64,000 nt of DNA from Komagataeibacter nataicola (GTDB lineage Bacteria; Pseudomonadota; Alphaproteobacteria; Acetobacterales; Acetobacteraceae): contig NZ_NIRT01000001.1 of the NCBI RefSeq assembly GCF_003207795.1, positions 186,001-250,000 on the forward strand, in the 5' to 3' direction. How positions within the stretch are numbered: the first letter of the stretch is position 1; the number at the start of each line of letters is the position of its first letter. A model generated the notes under the pieces. The model saw nothing but the letters and a program-made list of their open reading frames with translations. It did no database searches and was not told the origin of the DNA. The translations under genes and the position numbers were made by a program. Below, piece by piece: positions 1 to 10,099 of the stretch.

Positions 1-332
1 CCCCGGATGACCAGCAGCACCAGCGACTGCACCGCAATCGACTGCCCGTACTGCGAGATGGCCTTGGCCACCGTAATCACCACCACCAGAACGGGCACCT
101 GGTACAGGATGCGCGGATCATGATCGGCAAACATGTCGAGCGCGCGCTGGATCACCAGCGGGTAGAGCGCGCTGAATATGGCCATGAGCGCCGTCAGCAC
201 CATGACGGTCATGATACGCAGCTTGTGGTGGGCCAGTTCATCGCGCCACAGCCGCCGCATGAGGCGACGTGACGACGCCTGTGCATCAGGCGCCGCCGCA
301 CGATCCGGCGCGGTCATTTTGATTGCGTTCAT
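1..332 (-). CDS. MsbA-like ABC exporter, N-terminal part (runs off the left edge)
   Basis: Only the first 110 codons are in the window. The start chosen reads M-N-A-I-K-M-T; a second ATG lies five codons in, and neither has a strong ribosome binding site. A basic segment (about residues 22-39) is followed by two hydrophobic stretches around residues 39-57 and 75-92, the usual start of the membrane domain of a fused permease-ATPase half-transporter. Such proteins act as inner-membrane homodimers exporting lipids or drugs. The gene sits 59 bp after cca on the same strand, so it is probably the third gene of that operon. The ATPase domain is outside the window, so the substrate and the MsbA label are family-level inference. 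Confidence 0.6.
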   Translation of the reverse strand, partial: MNAIKMTAPDRAAAPDAQASSRRLMRRLWRDELAHHKLRIMTVMVLTALMAIFSALYPLVIQRALDMFADHDPRILYQVPVLVVVITVAKAISQYGQSIAVQSLVLLVIR

Positions 333-391
333 CAATCGGCCTATAGCCGCAAGCCCGCGTAAAACAAAGCGCTGCGACATGCGGTTACAAA

Positions 392-1612
392 TTATGTCGC
401 GCGGGCGGCACCTTCAGCCAGCACGGCGCGCAGGCGCGCAACACACGCGGCATGGTCCGGCGCGCAGCCCTCCTGCAGCCACCAGCGCCGCACCTGCCCC
501 AGCACCTGCCCCACCACGGCACCGGGCGGGCAGCCAGCCCCCATCACATCCCCACCGTTAAGGGGAAAAACCGGCGGCTGCGTATGCGCAAGCTGGCGGC
601 GCAGGGCGTCCCACCCGGCATCAGGCTGCCCCAGCGCGTCGGCCTGCCGCAGCCACGTCCGCCAGATCAGGTCACGCGCGGCATGGTCGGCCAGCAGGCG
701 CAGCATGGCCGCCCCGCCAAGACCGGGAGAGGGCACCGGCCCGCCGCGCGCACGGGCCAGCGCGCCCCCCTCCGCGCGGGAGAGCTTCAGCCGCCGCGCA
801 ACCTCACGTTCATCGCCCGCCACCAGCGCGGCCAGCCGCAGCACCGGCTCATCCGGCGCGCCGCAGGCCAGCAGGCGTCCGAGGCGGGGAATGGCGCAGC
901 CTTCGGGCAGGACATGGGCCAGCACGCCGCAGGCCTGCATCTGCACCAGGGTGCGCACCACCTCGGGGCCTGTCAGGATACGCCGCAGTTCCGACCAGAT
1001 CCGCTCGACCGAGAGGCGGTCGATCAGGGCGGCAAGAGCCGTCATGGCGTCGATCGCCTGCGCGTCCGGCTGACCGCGGCCATAACGGGCCTGAAAGCGG
1101 AAGAAGCGCAGGATCCGCAGCGCATCCTCGGTAATGCGCAGGCGGGCATCGCCCACGAAACGCACCCTGCCCGCCGCCAGATCGGCCTGCCCGCCAAAAT
1201 AATCATGCACCACGCCCGCGCTGTCACATGACATGGCGTTGATGGTGAAGTCACGCCTTGCCGCATCCTCGCGCCAGTCCTGCGTCCAGGCCACGGTGGC
1301 GTGGCGGCCATCGGTTTCCTCATCGCGCCGCAGGGTCGTGATCTCGAAGGGGCGGCGGTCGATGACGGCGGTGACCGTGCCATGCGCAAGCCCGGTGGGC
1401 ACGACCTTTATGCCCGCCGCCTTCAGCATCGCCATCACCGCATCGGGGGGCGTGGGGCAGGCCAGGTCGATATCGGCGACCGCCTGCCCGCGCAGCAGGT
1501 CGCGCACCGCGCCGCCCACCAACCTTGCATCAGGGATGATGGCCCAGATCCGGCCAAGCTGTTCCAGCACATCGGGCATGCCCTGGGCCAGCGTGGCAAG
1601 CGGGCTGGTCAC
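392..1612 (-). CDS. cca: CCA tRNA nucleotidyltransferase
   Basis: Adds or repairs the CCA end of tRNAs from CTP and ATP. The 406-residue protein has the class II nucleotidyltransferase signature: LVGGAVRDLLRG with the metal-binding D-I-D soon after, the RRDFTINAM motif, and ALRILRFFRFQARYG of the neck region. No HD phosphohydrolase domain is evident in the C-terminal third. The frame stays open for 68 more codons upstream, but the GTG at 1612 is chosen because it overlaps the TGA of the preceding gene (GTGA), giving translational coupling, and because the extension is low-complexity Arg-rich shadow sequence inside that gene. A later ATG (M-P-D-V) is possible. The MsbA-like gene follows downstream. 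Confidence 0.92.
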   Translation of the reverse strand: MTSPLATLAQGMPDVLEQLGRIWAIIPDARLVGGAVRDLLRGQAVADIDLACPTPPDAVMAMLKAAGIKVVPTGLAHGTVTAVIDRRPFEITTLRRDEETDGRHATVAWTQDWREDAARRDFTINAMSCDSAGVVHDYFGGQADLAAGRVRFVGDARLRITEDALRILRFFRFQARYGRGQPDAQAIDAMTALAALIDRLSVERIWSELRRILTGPEVVRTLVQMQACGVLAHVLPEGCAIPRLGRLLACGAPDEPVLRLAALVAGDEREVARRLKLSRAEGGALARARGGPVPSPGLGGAAMLRLLADHAARDLIWRTWLRQADALGQPDAGWDALRRQLAHTQPPVFPLNGGDVMGAGCPPGAVVGQVLGQVRRWWLQEGCAPDHAACVARLRAVLAEGAARAT

Positions 1613-2178
1613 GAAGCCGCCTCCATGACGGAAAGCGGGAAGAACACATGCTGGCTCCACACGCCAAGGCAGGGCACGCCCTGATGGTACCCCTCCACCG
1701 CGAGGGCGGCCAGTTCGTAATAGACGGGCCGCGCGATGCGGGCCTCGATCGGCAGCGCGCCATCGCCATCGCGCACATGCAGGTAGGGCACGGGGCCGGT
1801 GCCGCAGCCTTCGCACGGCACGTTCCAGTCACATCGAATCGGGTGATCCGGGCCTGCACAGATCACCTGATCGACATTGGTGCGAAACGAGAGCACCTGC
1901 CCCCGCCCGCAGCCATGCCATTCAAGGTGGTTGGCCACGAACGGAGCGTCCTCCACCTCGATCGTGCCCTGCTCCACCGGTGTCTGGAGCCTGAAGCCAC
2001 CCCGCGCGTCGCGCCGCAGGGTGGAGGCGAACAGGCAGACCATCGGCTTGCGGCGGATGGGGGAGCCACGGTACAGCCACGTTCCGTCACGCCTGATCAC
2101 GAACGGCAGCGCGCCGCATGTTCCCGCCTGCCCCGGCGCACGGGCGGGCGGGTTCTGTCCTGTCTCGAAATCGTCCAT
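1609..2178 (-). CDS. DUF1285 family protein
   Basis: A 189-residue protein that matches the DUF1285 family by its pattern: an early FVIRRDGTWLYRGSPIRRKP segment, then VCLFASTLRRD, an acidic V-E-D-A-P-F-V stretch and a long beta-rich remainder. Its biochemical role is unknown. The ATG at 2178 is preferred over a TTG one codon upstream. It is the first gene of an apparent operon with cca (4-bp GTGA overlap) and the MsbA-like exporter, and is divergent from the MoxR gene across 94 bp that must hold both promoters. Two Cys-containing segments in the middle (CDWNVPCEGC) stand out but I cannot assign a function to them. Confidence 0.82.
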   Translation of the reverse strand: MDDFETGQNPPARAPGQAGTCGALPFVIRRDGTWLYRGSPIRRKPMVCLFASTLRRDARGGFRLQTPVEQGTIEVEDAPFVANHLEWHGCGRGQVLSFRTNVDQVICAGPDHPIRCDWNVPCEGCGTGPVPYLHVRDGDGALPIEARIARPVYYELAALAVEGYHQGVPCLGVWSQHVFFPLSVMEAAS

Positions 2179-2272
2179 CAATTGCGTTAACCCGACACTA
2201 TGGAAGCTGCTGGACTTGATATAGGGATCAACACTGCCTTGATGAAACCCCCGGACCTGTCAGACTGTTGGA

Positions 2273-3325
<1,053 letters not shown>

Positions 3326-3327
3326 CA

Positions 3328-4329
3328 TTGGCTGCCCTTCCCTCCTTCCTGTCCCGGCTGATCCCGAACGCCGCCCGTACGCCCGGTGCGCCACGCCCCG
3401 CGCCTGAGGCGGCGGAGGCCGGGTTCCTGCCACGCAACGCCATCACCGCCACCGCGCTGGCTGATGACCTGGCAGGAAGGCTGCCCGCCCTGCTCGTTGC
3501 TGCCGAACGCCTGGCCCGCACCGTAGGTCAGGGTAGCCACGCACGCCGCAAGGCAGGCCAGGGCGACGAGTTCTGGCAATACCGCCCCGCAACACAGGGC
3601 GAGCCGGCCAGCGCCATTGACTGGCGGCAGTCGGCGCGGGGCGACCGGGCCTTCGTGCGCGAGCGCGAAGCACAGACTCCTCATATCATATGCATCTGGT
3701 GCGATAATAGCGCCTCCATGCGCTGGCATTCCGATCCCGCCCTGCCGCCCAAGGCCGAGCGGGCCTTCCTGCTGGCGCTGGCGAGTGCGGCCATGCTGCT
3801 GCGGCAGGGCGAACGGATCCGCCTGCTTGGCACCACTCCCACAACTCCGCCGCTGCGTCTGCACGGCCATCACGCGCTGGAACAGATGGCCCATGCGCTG
3901 CTGGCCGCCCTGCGCCATGCGCCCGATGCACCGGACCTGCCGCTGACCACCGCCATCCCCGCCCGCAGCCGCGTGCTGCTGTTTGGCGATGGACTTTACC
4001 CACCCGCGCAACTCGAGACCTTTTTGCGCCAGCTTGCCATGTGTCAGGCCACCACCACGCTGGTGGAGATCCTCGACCCCGCGGAGACCACCCTGCCCTA
4101 TACCGGCCCCACCCGCTTTACCGGCGTGGAGGAGGATATGGCCCGCCTGCTCCATGGCAGCCCCACGCTGCAGCAGGACTATGCCCTGGTCTGGCAGCGC
4201 CATCAGGCACGGCTGCGCACGCTGTGCGCAGCCGTGGGCAGCCCACCCGTGATGCACATGACCGACCAGCCGCCACTTGCGGCGCTGATGGCCCTGCACA
4301 CCCTGCTTGAAGCGGGAGGACGGCCATGA
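3328..4329 (+). CDS. DUF58 domain protein (VWA-like MoxR partner)
   Basis: A 333-residue soluble protein of the DUF58 family. The hallmark segment reads AIDWRQSARGDRAFVRERE, followed by a beta strand and D-N-S-A-S-M, a MIDAS-like metal-binding motif typical of VWA folds. The start is TTG, two bases after the TGA of the MoxR gene; no alternative ATG is better placed. Its stop overlaps the ATG of the next gene (ATGA), so the three genes are translationally coupled. DUF58 proteins are almost always encoded next to MoxR and are taken to be its client or adaptor; the physiological target is unknown here. Confidence 0.87.
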   Translation: MAALPSFLSRLIPNAARTPGAPRPAPEAAEAGFLPRNAITATALADDLAGRLPALLVAAERLARTVGQGSHARRKAGQGDEFWQYRPATQGEPASAIDWRQSARGDRAFVREREAQTPHIICIWCDNSASMRWHSDPALPPKAERAFLLALASAAMLLRQGERIRLLGTTPTTPPLRLHGHHALEQMAHALLAALRHAPDAPDLPLTTAIPARSRVLLFGDGLYPPAQLETFLRQLAMCQATTTLVEILDPAETTLPYTGPTRFTGVEEDMARLLHGSPTLQQDYALVWQRHQARLRTLCAAVGSPPVMHMTDQPPLAALMALHTLLEAGGRP

Positions 4330-7061
4330 TCCTGCTGGCGCCCTGGATGCTGCTGGGCCTGCTGGCCCTGCCCGCCGTGTGGTGGCTGCTGCATGCCCGC
4401 CCGCCCGCGCCGCGCACGCAGTCCTTCCCGCCCATGCGGCTGCTTGGCGCACTCGCGGCCCCGCCGCCCGATGCGACCTCCGCCCCGTTATGGCGCGTGC
4501 TGCTGCGCTGCCTGGCCGTGCTGGGGCTGGTGCTGGGGCTGGCACAGCCGGTTTTCCCACGCGGACAGGGCGGCCTGCCCGATGCCGACTGCCTTATTGT
4601 GCTTGATAACGGCTGGGCTGCGGCGGGCACATGGGCACAGCGCATCCACGCGCTTGATGGCCTGCTCGACCACCTTGCGCGCACGGGCCACACCGCCCGC
4701 CTGCTGCTTACCGCCCGCAATGACGCGCTCGACCCCATCACGGTCCAGCCTGCCGTGCAGGCCGACCTGCTGCGCAGCCAGATCGACCCGATGCTGCCAC
4801 GCGCCTGGCCCACCGACCGCCTTGCGGCCACCCATGCGCTCACCGCCCTTGCGGGCCAGGGCTGGCGCGGGCCGGTCATCTACATTGCCGACGGTCTGGC
4901 CACGGGAGGCGACACGGATTTTGCCACGGCGCTGGCCGCCATTGGCCCCGTGCATGACATGCAGGTGCCGCAATCCGATATCATGCTGCTCGCCCCGCCT
5001 GCCAGCAATCAGGGCAGCCTGGCCACGCGGCTGCGCACGGTTCCGCGCGACCATCCGCGCACGGGCCAGCTCCGCCTTGAAACCGCGTCTGGCGGCACGC
5101 TGGGCCTGCTGCCGGTGAACCTGCCCGCGGGCGCCGACCATGCCGATCTTGCCCCCGACCTGCCCGCCGAGCTGCGCAACAAGGTCGATCACCTCGCCCT
5201 TGATGGCATGGCGGGGCCTGCGGGCCTGCGCCTGCTTGACGAGCGCGAACGCCAGCGCCCGGTGGGGCTGATTGCAACCGGCAGTTCCGACACGCCGCTG
5301 ATGGGCAGCCTGTTCTACCTCCGCCGCGCGCTGCAACCCACCGCCGAACTGCGCGAAGGCGATCTCGATACGCTGCTCGCGCGCCCGCTTTCGGTCATCA
5401 TCGCGCCCGATGGCACATTGGGCAGCCCCGAAAGCCGCAAGAAAGTCGCGGCATGGGTGCGCGCGGGCGGCACGCTGATCCGCTTTGCCGGCCCGCTGCT
5501 CATTCAGGGCGCCGACGCCACGAATGGTGGTGACGAGACGCCACAGCCACAGACCGACCCGCTGCTGCCCGTGCCGCTGATGGATGGCGCCCGCGTGCTC
5601 GGCGGCGCAATGTCATGGAGCAGGCCCGAACATCTGGCCCCCTTCCCCGCCACATCGCCATTCCATGATCTGGACATCCCGGCCGATGTCACGGTGTCGC
5701 GGCAGGTGCTGGCCCAGCCTTCCACCGATCTCGACAGCCATAGCTGGGCACGGCTGGATGATGGCACGCCGCTGGTCACCCACGCTGCGCTCGGCGCGGG
5801 GCAGGTCGTGCTGTTCCATGTCACCAGCACGGCGGAATGGTCGAACCTGCCGCTTTCGGGGCTGTTCGTGGGCATGCTCCAGCACCTGATCGATCAGGCT
5901 TCAGGCATCGAAACGCCCGCTGGCACCACCCTGCTCGCCCCCTACATGGCGCTTGATGGCGATGGCACGCTGGTCTCGCCGCCCGCAGGGGCGCAGGCGC
6001 TGCGGGCCGATGCGTTTGGCCACACCGCCCCCAGCCTCGAACACCCGCCGGGGCTGTACGGGCCGCGCAACAGCCGCCGCGCGCTCAATGTGGGCGATGA
6101 CCCGGCAGCCCTTGCGGCCCAGCCCCCCATCGGCACCGTATCCGACCTGCGCGGGCAGGTGGCTGACCTGTCGATCGGGCCTGCGCTGCTCCTTCTGGCC
6201 GCCGTGCTGCTGCTGGCCGACGGGTTGATCAGCATCATGCAGCGCGGGCGGCAGTGGCGCGGGCTTGCGGCGCTGGCCCTGTGCTGCGGCATGGGTACTG
6301 CCTGCGCGCAGGCGGCCGACATACCGCCCGACGTGCCACGCGCCGCGCTCGAGACCCGGCTGGCCTATATCGTGACCGACCACCCCGAGATTGATGATGT
6401 ATCGAAGGAGGGGCTTCAGGGCCTGTCGGACTACGTCAACGCCCGCACCTCCGCCGTGCTTGGCCACCCCGATGGCGTGACGCCGGAGCATGATGACCTG
6501 TCCTATTACCCGCTCATCTACTGGCCGGTCACGCCAGATGCTCCCACCAGTCCCGCCCGCACTGCGGCGCTGAACACCTATATGCGCCACGGCGGCATCC
6601 TGCTGATCGACACGCAGGGCCAGGACCCGGCCACGGCCCCCGAAAACGCCAGCAGCTATACCGGCTCGGCACCCGGCACGGCAGCAGCACTCAAGCGCAT
6701 GACGGCGGGGCTGGACCTTCCGCCGCTCACCCGGCTCGACAGCCACCATGTGCTCTCGCACACCTTCTACCTGCTGCATGATTTTCCCGGTCGGTACGAT
6801 GGCATGCCCGTATGGGTGGCGCAGGAGGGCGACAGCACCAATGACGGGGTAAGTCCGGTCATCATCGGCAGCAATGACTGGGCACATGCCTGGGCGGTGG
6901 ATGAAGCGGGCAACACGCCCTATGCCCCCGTGCCCGACGGGGCGGAACAGCGCGTTACGGCCTACCGTTTTGGCGTGAATGCCGTGATCTATGCCCTGAC
7001 CGGCAACTACAAGGCGGACCAGGTGCATGTGCCTGCGCTGCTCAAACGGCTTGGGGAGTAA
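4326..7061 (+). CDS. BatA/DUF4159 membrane protein
   Basis: A 911-residue membrane protein built of two recognisable parts. The N-terminus is a BatA-type start: a hydrophobic helix (residues 2-22), then LHARPPAP...SFPPMRLL and a second helix near residue 60. The middle, about 80-600, has a degenerate VWA-like region (I-V-L-D-N-G-W in place of the usual D-x-S-x-S, so probably no intact MIDAS) and GATase-like sheets. A helix near 620-640 and another near 650 precede a DUF4159 domain (about 660-911) containing RLAYIVTDHPEIDD and a conserved GGILLIDTQ. It probably anchors the MoxR/DUF58 system in the membrane with large periplasmic domains. The start overlaps the DUF58 stop by 4 bp. Confidence 0.85.
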   Translation: MILLAPWMLLGLLALPAVWWLLHARPPAPRTQSFPPMRLLGALAAPPPDATSAPLWRVLLRCLAVLGLVLGLAQPVFPRGQGGLPDADCLIVLDNGWAAAGTWAQRIHALDGLLDHLARTGHTARLLLTARNDALDPITVQPAVQADLLRSQIDPMLPRAWPTDRLAATHALTALAGQGWRGPVIYIADGLATGGDTDFATALAAIGPVHDMQVPQSDIMLLAPPASNQGSLATRLRTVPRDHPRTGQLRLETASGGTLGLLPVNLPAGADHADLAPDLPAELRNKVDHLALDGMAGPAGLRLLDERERQRPVGLIATGSSDTPLMGSLFYLRRALQPTAELREGDLDTLLARPLSVIIAPDGTLGSPESRKKVAAWVRAGGTLIRFAGPLLIQGADATNGGDETPQPQTDPLLPVPLMDGARVLGGAMSWSRPEHLAPFPATSPFHDLDIPADVTVSRQVLAQPSTDLDSHSWARLDDGTPLVTHAALGAGQVVLFHVTSTAEWSNLPLSGLFVGMLQHLIDQASGIETPAGTTLLAPYMALDGDGTLVSPPAGAQALRADAFGHTAPSLEHPPGLYGPRNSRRALNVGDDPAALAAQPPIGTVSDLRGQVADLSIGPALLLLAAVLLLADGLISIMQRGRQWRGLAALALCCGMGTACAQAADIPPDVPRAALETRLAYIVTDHPEIDDVSKEGLQGLSDYVNARTSAVLGHPDGVTPEHDDLSYYPLIYWPVTPDAPTSPARTAALNTYMRHGGILLIDTQGQDPATAPENASSYTGSAPGTAAALKRMTAGLDLPPLTRLDSHHVLSHTFYLLHDFPGRYDGMPVWVAQEGDSTNDGVSPVIIGSNDWAHAWAVDEAGNTPYAPVPDGAEQRVTAYRFGVNAVIYALTGNYKADQVHVPALLKRLGE

Positions 7062-7066
7062 GCGGC

Positions 7067-9202
7067 ATGCCTGACCTGTCGCGCCACATGATGGCGCTCA
7101 GCCCGCTTGTGCCCGCATGGTGCATCAACCTGCTGGTGGTGGCCTGCGCCGCACTCGCCCTGTGGGGCCTTGCCCGCCGGGTGCGCGGGAGCGTATGGCG
7201 GCTGCTGGCCGGACTGGGCGTGGCCTTGTGGCTGTACAACCCCCAGCGCATTACCGAGACATGGCACCCCCTGCCTGAAACAGCACTTGTGGTGGTGGAC
7301 CAGTCGGCCTCGATGAACGAGCGCAACCGGGGCGAGATGGCGCGTAATGCGGCAACCCGCGTGCAGGCCGCCATGAACCGCGTGCCCGGCCTCGTGCCGC
7401 GCATCGTGACCGTGCGCGAGGCCCAGCATGGCGGCACGCGGCTGTTTGCCGCATTGCAGCAGGCAGCGGCTGATATTCCCCCCTCCCGCCTGGCGGGCGC
7501 GGTGCTGATTACCGATGGCGAGGACCATGACGTGCCCGCCGCCGTGCCCGACACGCTCAACCCCGATGATGGCAACGGCCACCACACGCTTCTGCCGCTG
7601 CACGTGCTGCTGACCGGCAAAGGCGAGGAAACCGACCGCCACCTGCGCGTACTTCAGGCCCCGCCCTTCGCCATCGTGGGCAAGGACGTGACCATCCGCG
7701 TGCAGATCGATGACCAGGGGGCACCTGCCCAGCCCGGCGCCACCACGCAGCTCACGCTCACGCAGGGCGATGGCGCGACCTTCACCCGGCCAGTCAGGAT
7801 TGGTGAGCCGCAGGACATTACCCTGCCCGTCACCCACCCGGGCGAGATGCTGGTGGGCCTGTCCGCCCCCGAACTGCCCGGCGAGGTCTCCACGCGCAAC
7901 AACCATGATGTCATCCGCATCAACGGCGTGCGCGACCGGCTGCGCGTGCTGCTGGTGTCAGGCACGCCCAACCAGGGCGAGCGGGTGTGGCGGCGGCTGC
8001 TCAAGGCCGACCCTTCGGTTGACCTCGTGCACTTCACCATCCTGCGGCCACCCGACCGTGATGACGGCACGCCGCTTTCCGACCTGGCGCTGATCGCCTT
8101 CCCGGTCAATGAACTGTTCCAGCAGAAAGTGGGACAGTTCGACCTCATCATTCTCGACGGGTTTGAAAACCGCGGCATCCTGCCCGAAGCCTATCTGCGC
8201 AACATCGTCAACCATATCCGCGAAGGCGGTGGGCTGCTGCTGATTGGCGGGCCGGAATTCCTTACCGCAGGCTCCCTTCAGGATACGCCGCTTTCCGATA
8301 TCCTGCCCGCGCATGTGACCACGGACAATGGCATGGCCATCAGGCGTTTTCAGCCTGACCTGACCGAAACCGGCATGCGCCACCCGGTTACCTCCGGCCT
8401 GCCGGGCGCGCCCGAGCATGCGGGGGCCAAACCTGGCTGGGGGCCGTGGTACCGCAGCCTGCGCAGCGATTCCGCCCGGGGCGAGGTGCTGATGACCGGC
8501 CCCGACCACCAGCCCCTGCTGGTGCTCGACCATGCGGACAAGGGGCGCGTGGCCTTCCTCATGTCCGATCAGGCCTGGCTGTGGTCGCATGGTGAGGGCG
8601 GCGGCGGCCCGCAGTCCGAACTGCTGCGCCGCATCTCGCACTGGCTGATGAAAGAGCCGGAACTCGAGGAAAACCAGCTTGAGGCCAGCATTACGGGGGG
8701 GCAGATGACCATCACCCGCCGCTCGGTCACCACCGGGCCTGCGCCGGTGGTGCATGTCACGGCGCCTGATGGCGCCAGCCGGCAGGTCACACTCGAGCCC
8801 GCGGGCAATACCGGCCTCGCCCGCGCCCGCCTGCCCGCAACACAGGAAGGCATATGGACCGTGCGTGATGACGCCGGGCATGAAGCCTTCGCCGCGCCGC
8901 GCGCGGAAGACCCGCTGGAGTTTGCCGACCTGCGGGCCACGGCATCCGTGCTTGGCCCCATGGCGGCGGCAACCGGTGGCGGCGTGCACTGGCTTGGCGC
9001 GGACGCGCAGGCTCCTTCCCTGCCGAAGATGGTGATGGCAGACGCAGGCCACGCTTCATCGGCCAGCCGTTTTGCCTTCCCCGCCCGCAATGCGCACAGC
9101 GTGTCCGGGCAACAGGCAAGTGCCGTGCTCCCGGCCTGGGCCGTGGGGCTGTTCGTGCTGCTGATGGTGTTCATGGCATGGTGGCGGGAGAGTCGGCCGT
9201 GA
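7067..9202 (+). CDS. VWA / glutamine-amidotransferase-like membrane protein
   Basis: A 711-residue protein and last gene of the MoxR cassette, five bases after the BatA/DUF4159 gene. Two N-terminal helices (about 17-33 and 40-58) are followed by a VWA-like domain with an intact D-Q-S-A-S-M MIDAS motif near residue 83 and LITDGEDHD near 150. A class I glutamine-amidotransferase-like fold follows (LIILDGFENRGILP, then IREGGGLLLIGGPE, about 360-395), probably non-catalytic since no clear nucleophilic Cys is placed in a GxCxG elbow. One C-terminal helix (AVGLFVLLMVFMAWW) ends the protein. Together with its neighbours it suggests a membrane-bound VWA complex driven by the MoxR ATPase. Its substrate is not known. 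Confidence 0.82.
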   Translation: MPDLSRHMMALSPLVPAWCINLLVVACAALALWGLARRVRGSVWRLLAGLGVALWLYNPQRITETWHPLPETALVVVDQSASMNERNRGEMARNAATRVQAAMNRVPGLVPRIVTVREAQHGGTRLFAALQQAAADIPPSRLAGAVLITDGEDHDVPAAVPDTLNPDDGNGHHTLLPLHVLLTGKGEETDRHLRVLQAPPFAIVGKDVTIRVQIDDQGAPAQPGATTQLTLTQGDGATFTRPVRIGEPQDITLPVTHPGEMLVGLSAPELPGEVSTRNNHDVIRINGVRDRLRVLLVSGTPNQGERVWRRLLKADPSVDLVHFTILRPPDRDDGTPLSDLALIAFPVNELFQQKVGQFDLIILDGFENRGILPEAYLRNIVNHIREGGGLLLIGGPEFLTAGSLQDTPLSDILPAHVTTDNGMAIRRFQPDLTETGMRHPVTSGLPGAPEHAGAKPGWGPWYRSLRSDSARGEVLMTGPDHQPLLVLDHADKGRVAFLMSDQAWLWSHGEGGGGPQSELLRRISHWLMKEPELEENQLEASITGGQMTITRRSVTTGPAPVVHVTAPDGASRQVTLEPAGNTGLARARLPATQEGIWTVRDDAGHEAFAAPRAEDPLEFADLRATASVLGPMAAATGGGVHWLGADAQAPSLPKMVMADAGHASSASRFAFPARNAHSVSGQQASAVLPAWAVGLFVLLMVFMAWWRESRP

Positions 9203-9221
9203 GAGCCTTATTGAACCCAAA

Positions 9222-9295
9222 TTATTGATAAAGAAGAATAAAAGTTTTGGGGCACCGCCTTTTTTCAAAAAGGCGGCGTTCTGTGAAGCGTTCTG
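9222..9295. repeat. AT-rich hairpin repeat, left-half copy
   Basis: An AT-rich arm (TTGATAAAGAAGAATAAAAG) leads into a perfect hairpin and then TGTGAAGCGTTCTGACG. The same order, TTGATAAA, then GCCT, Ts, CAAAA, GG, recurs at 28125-28200, and a matching right-half appears at 10100-10180. From memory such elements are dispersed in acetic acid bacteria as two back-to-back hairpins bounded by AATAAAAGTTTTTGG-type ends; here only the first hairpin is intact. Family membership is inference. Confidence 0.5.
9255..9276 (+). terminator. Hairpin downstream of the MoxR cassette
   Basis: CCGCCTTTTT pairs perfectly with AAAAAGGCGG (10 bp, 2-nt nominal loop). It lies 53 bp after the stop of the VWA/GATase-like gene, where a terminator is expected, but no T-run follows it, so termination may be weak or need the neighbouring repeat arms. 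Confidence 0.45.
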
Positions 9296-9304
9296 ACGAA
9301 TGCT

Positions 9305-9313
9305 TTATCCACA
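9305..9313 (+). promoter_or_regulatory. Isolated DnaA-box-like 9-mer
   Basis: TTATCCACA, identical to the strong DnaA box consensus, sits in the intergenic region before the ankyrin gene, next to the AT-rich repeat arm. I see no second box nearby, so this is not an origin on present evidence; it could be a chance match or a DnaA-responsive promoter site. Confidence 0.25.
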
Positions 9314-9479
9314 ACACCTTTATGATTGCCCGATGTTGAGCAGACTGGCTTTTCAGGCAGCCGTAGCGGGGAAGTGGATTAATCGTCGCATCAACCATCA
9401 TTTTGCGGTAATCAGCAGAACCGGCAGGCGGCGTAGGGCTGTTGCGCGGCTGGCTGAACGTTCACTCTCGGGACAGGAC

Positions 9480-10076
9480 ATGATTTCCAGATCCGGTATA
9501 TATCTTCTTGTCGCCGCCCTGTTCGCGGGCCTTCCTGCCGTGTGCATGCCGCTGCATGTGGCCCATGCACAGGACGCCGAAGACTCTGAAGCCGAGTCCG
9601 AAGCTGCCGACGCCGCCAAAAAGGCCGAAGCCCGCCGCGCGGCCAAGGCGGCAGCGCCTCCAGCCGCCCTGCCCGGTGCTGAATCGCGCGAGGAAGAGCA
9701 CGGCCACGCCAATGCCGACATGAACCCGACCAATGCGCTGTTCGATGCGATCAACCGTGGCAGCCTTGGCGCGGCGAAGGAAGCGCTGAACCGCGGGGCC
9801 GACATGATGGCCCAGAACCAGCTGGGCCAGACGCCGCTTGATATGGCGATCGACCTGAACCGTAACGACATCACCTTCCTGCTGCTGTCGATGCGCACTT
9901 TCTCGGATGCCGATCCGCATTTCGCCTCCAACAACCTTGAAAGCGGGGAAGACGACACCCCGCCACTCACCATGCCCCGGCATGCCTCGACCACCGCCTC
10001 ACCCGACCGGCGTTATGATGCGTCCGGCGGCCATGCCGACCCGTCAATCGGGTTCCTGGGCTTTGGCGGCAGCTAG
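9480..10076 (+). CDS. Secreted or periplasmic ankyrin-repeat protein
   Basis: A 198-residue protein. The start at 9480 is chosen over an in-frame ATG at 9300 because it gives a clear signal peptide (I-Y-L-L-V-A-A-L-F-A-G core, cleavage likely after A-H-A near residue 30) and has GGGA six bases upstream. An acidic, Ala/Lys-rich linker (about 31-80) precedes about two ankyrin repeats (about 82-140: N-A-L-F-D-A-I-N-R-G, then GADMMAQNQLGQTPLDMAID). The tail is Pro/Ser-rich and ends in FLGFGGS. Probably a periplasmic protein-binding module; no partner is evident. It stands alone between fragments of a hairpin repeat and is convergent with the methylase operon. Confidence 0.75.
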   Translation: MISRSGIYLLVAALFAGLPAVCMPLHVAHAQDAEDSEAESEAADAAKKAEARRAAKAAAPPAALPGAESREEEHGHANADMNPTNALFDAINRGSLGAAKEALNRGADMMAQNQLGQTPLDMAIDLNRNDITFLLLSMRTFSDADPHFASNNLESGEDDTPPLTMPRHASTTASPDRRYDASGGHADPSIGFLGFGGS

Positions 10077-10099
10077 ACTTACCGGGAGTGCCTGAAATG

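Noticed and set aside
1613-1816. A 68-residue N-terminal extension of the CCA enzyme
   Set aside because: Lies wholly inside the DUF1285 gene, is Arg-rich, and the GTG at 1612 with stop overlap explains the start.
9300-9479. A 60-residue N-terminal extension of the ankyrin protein
   Set aside because: It would bury the signal peptide; the ATG at 9480 has a ribosome binding site.
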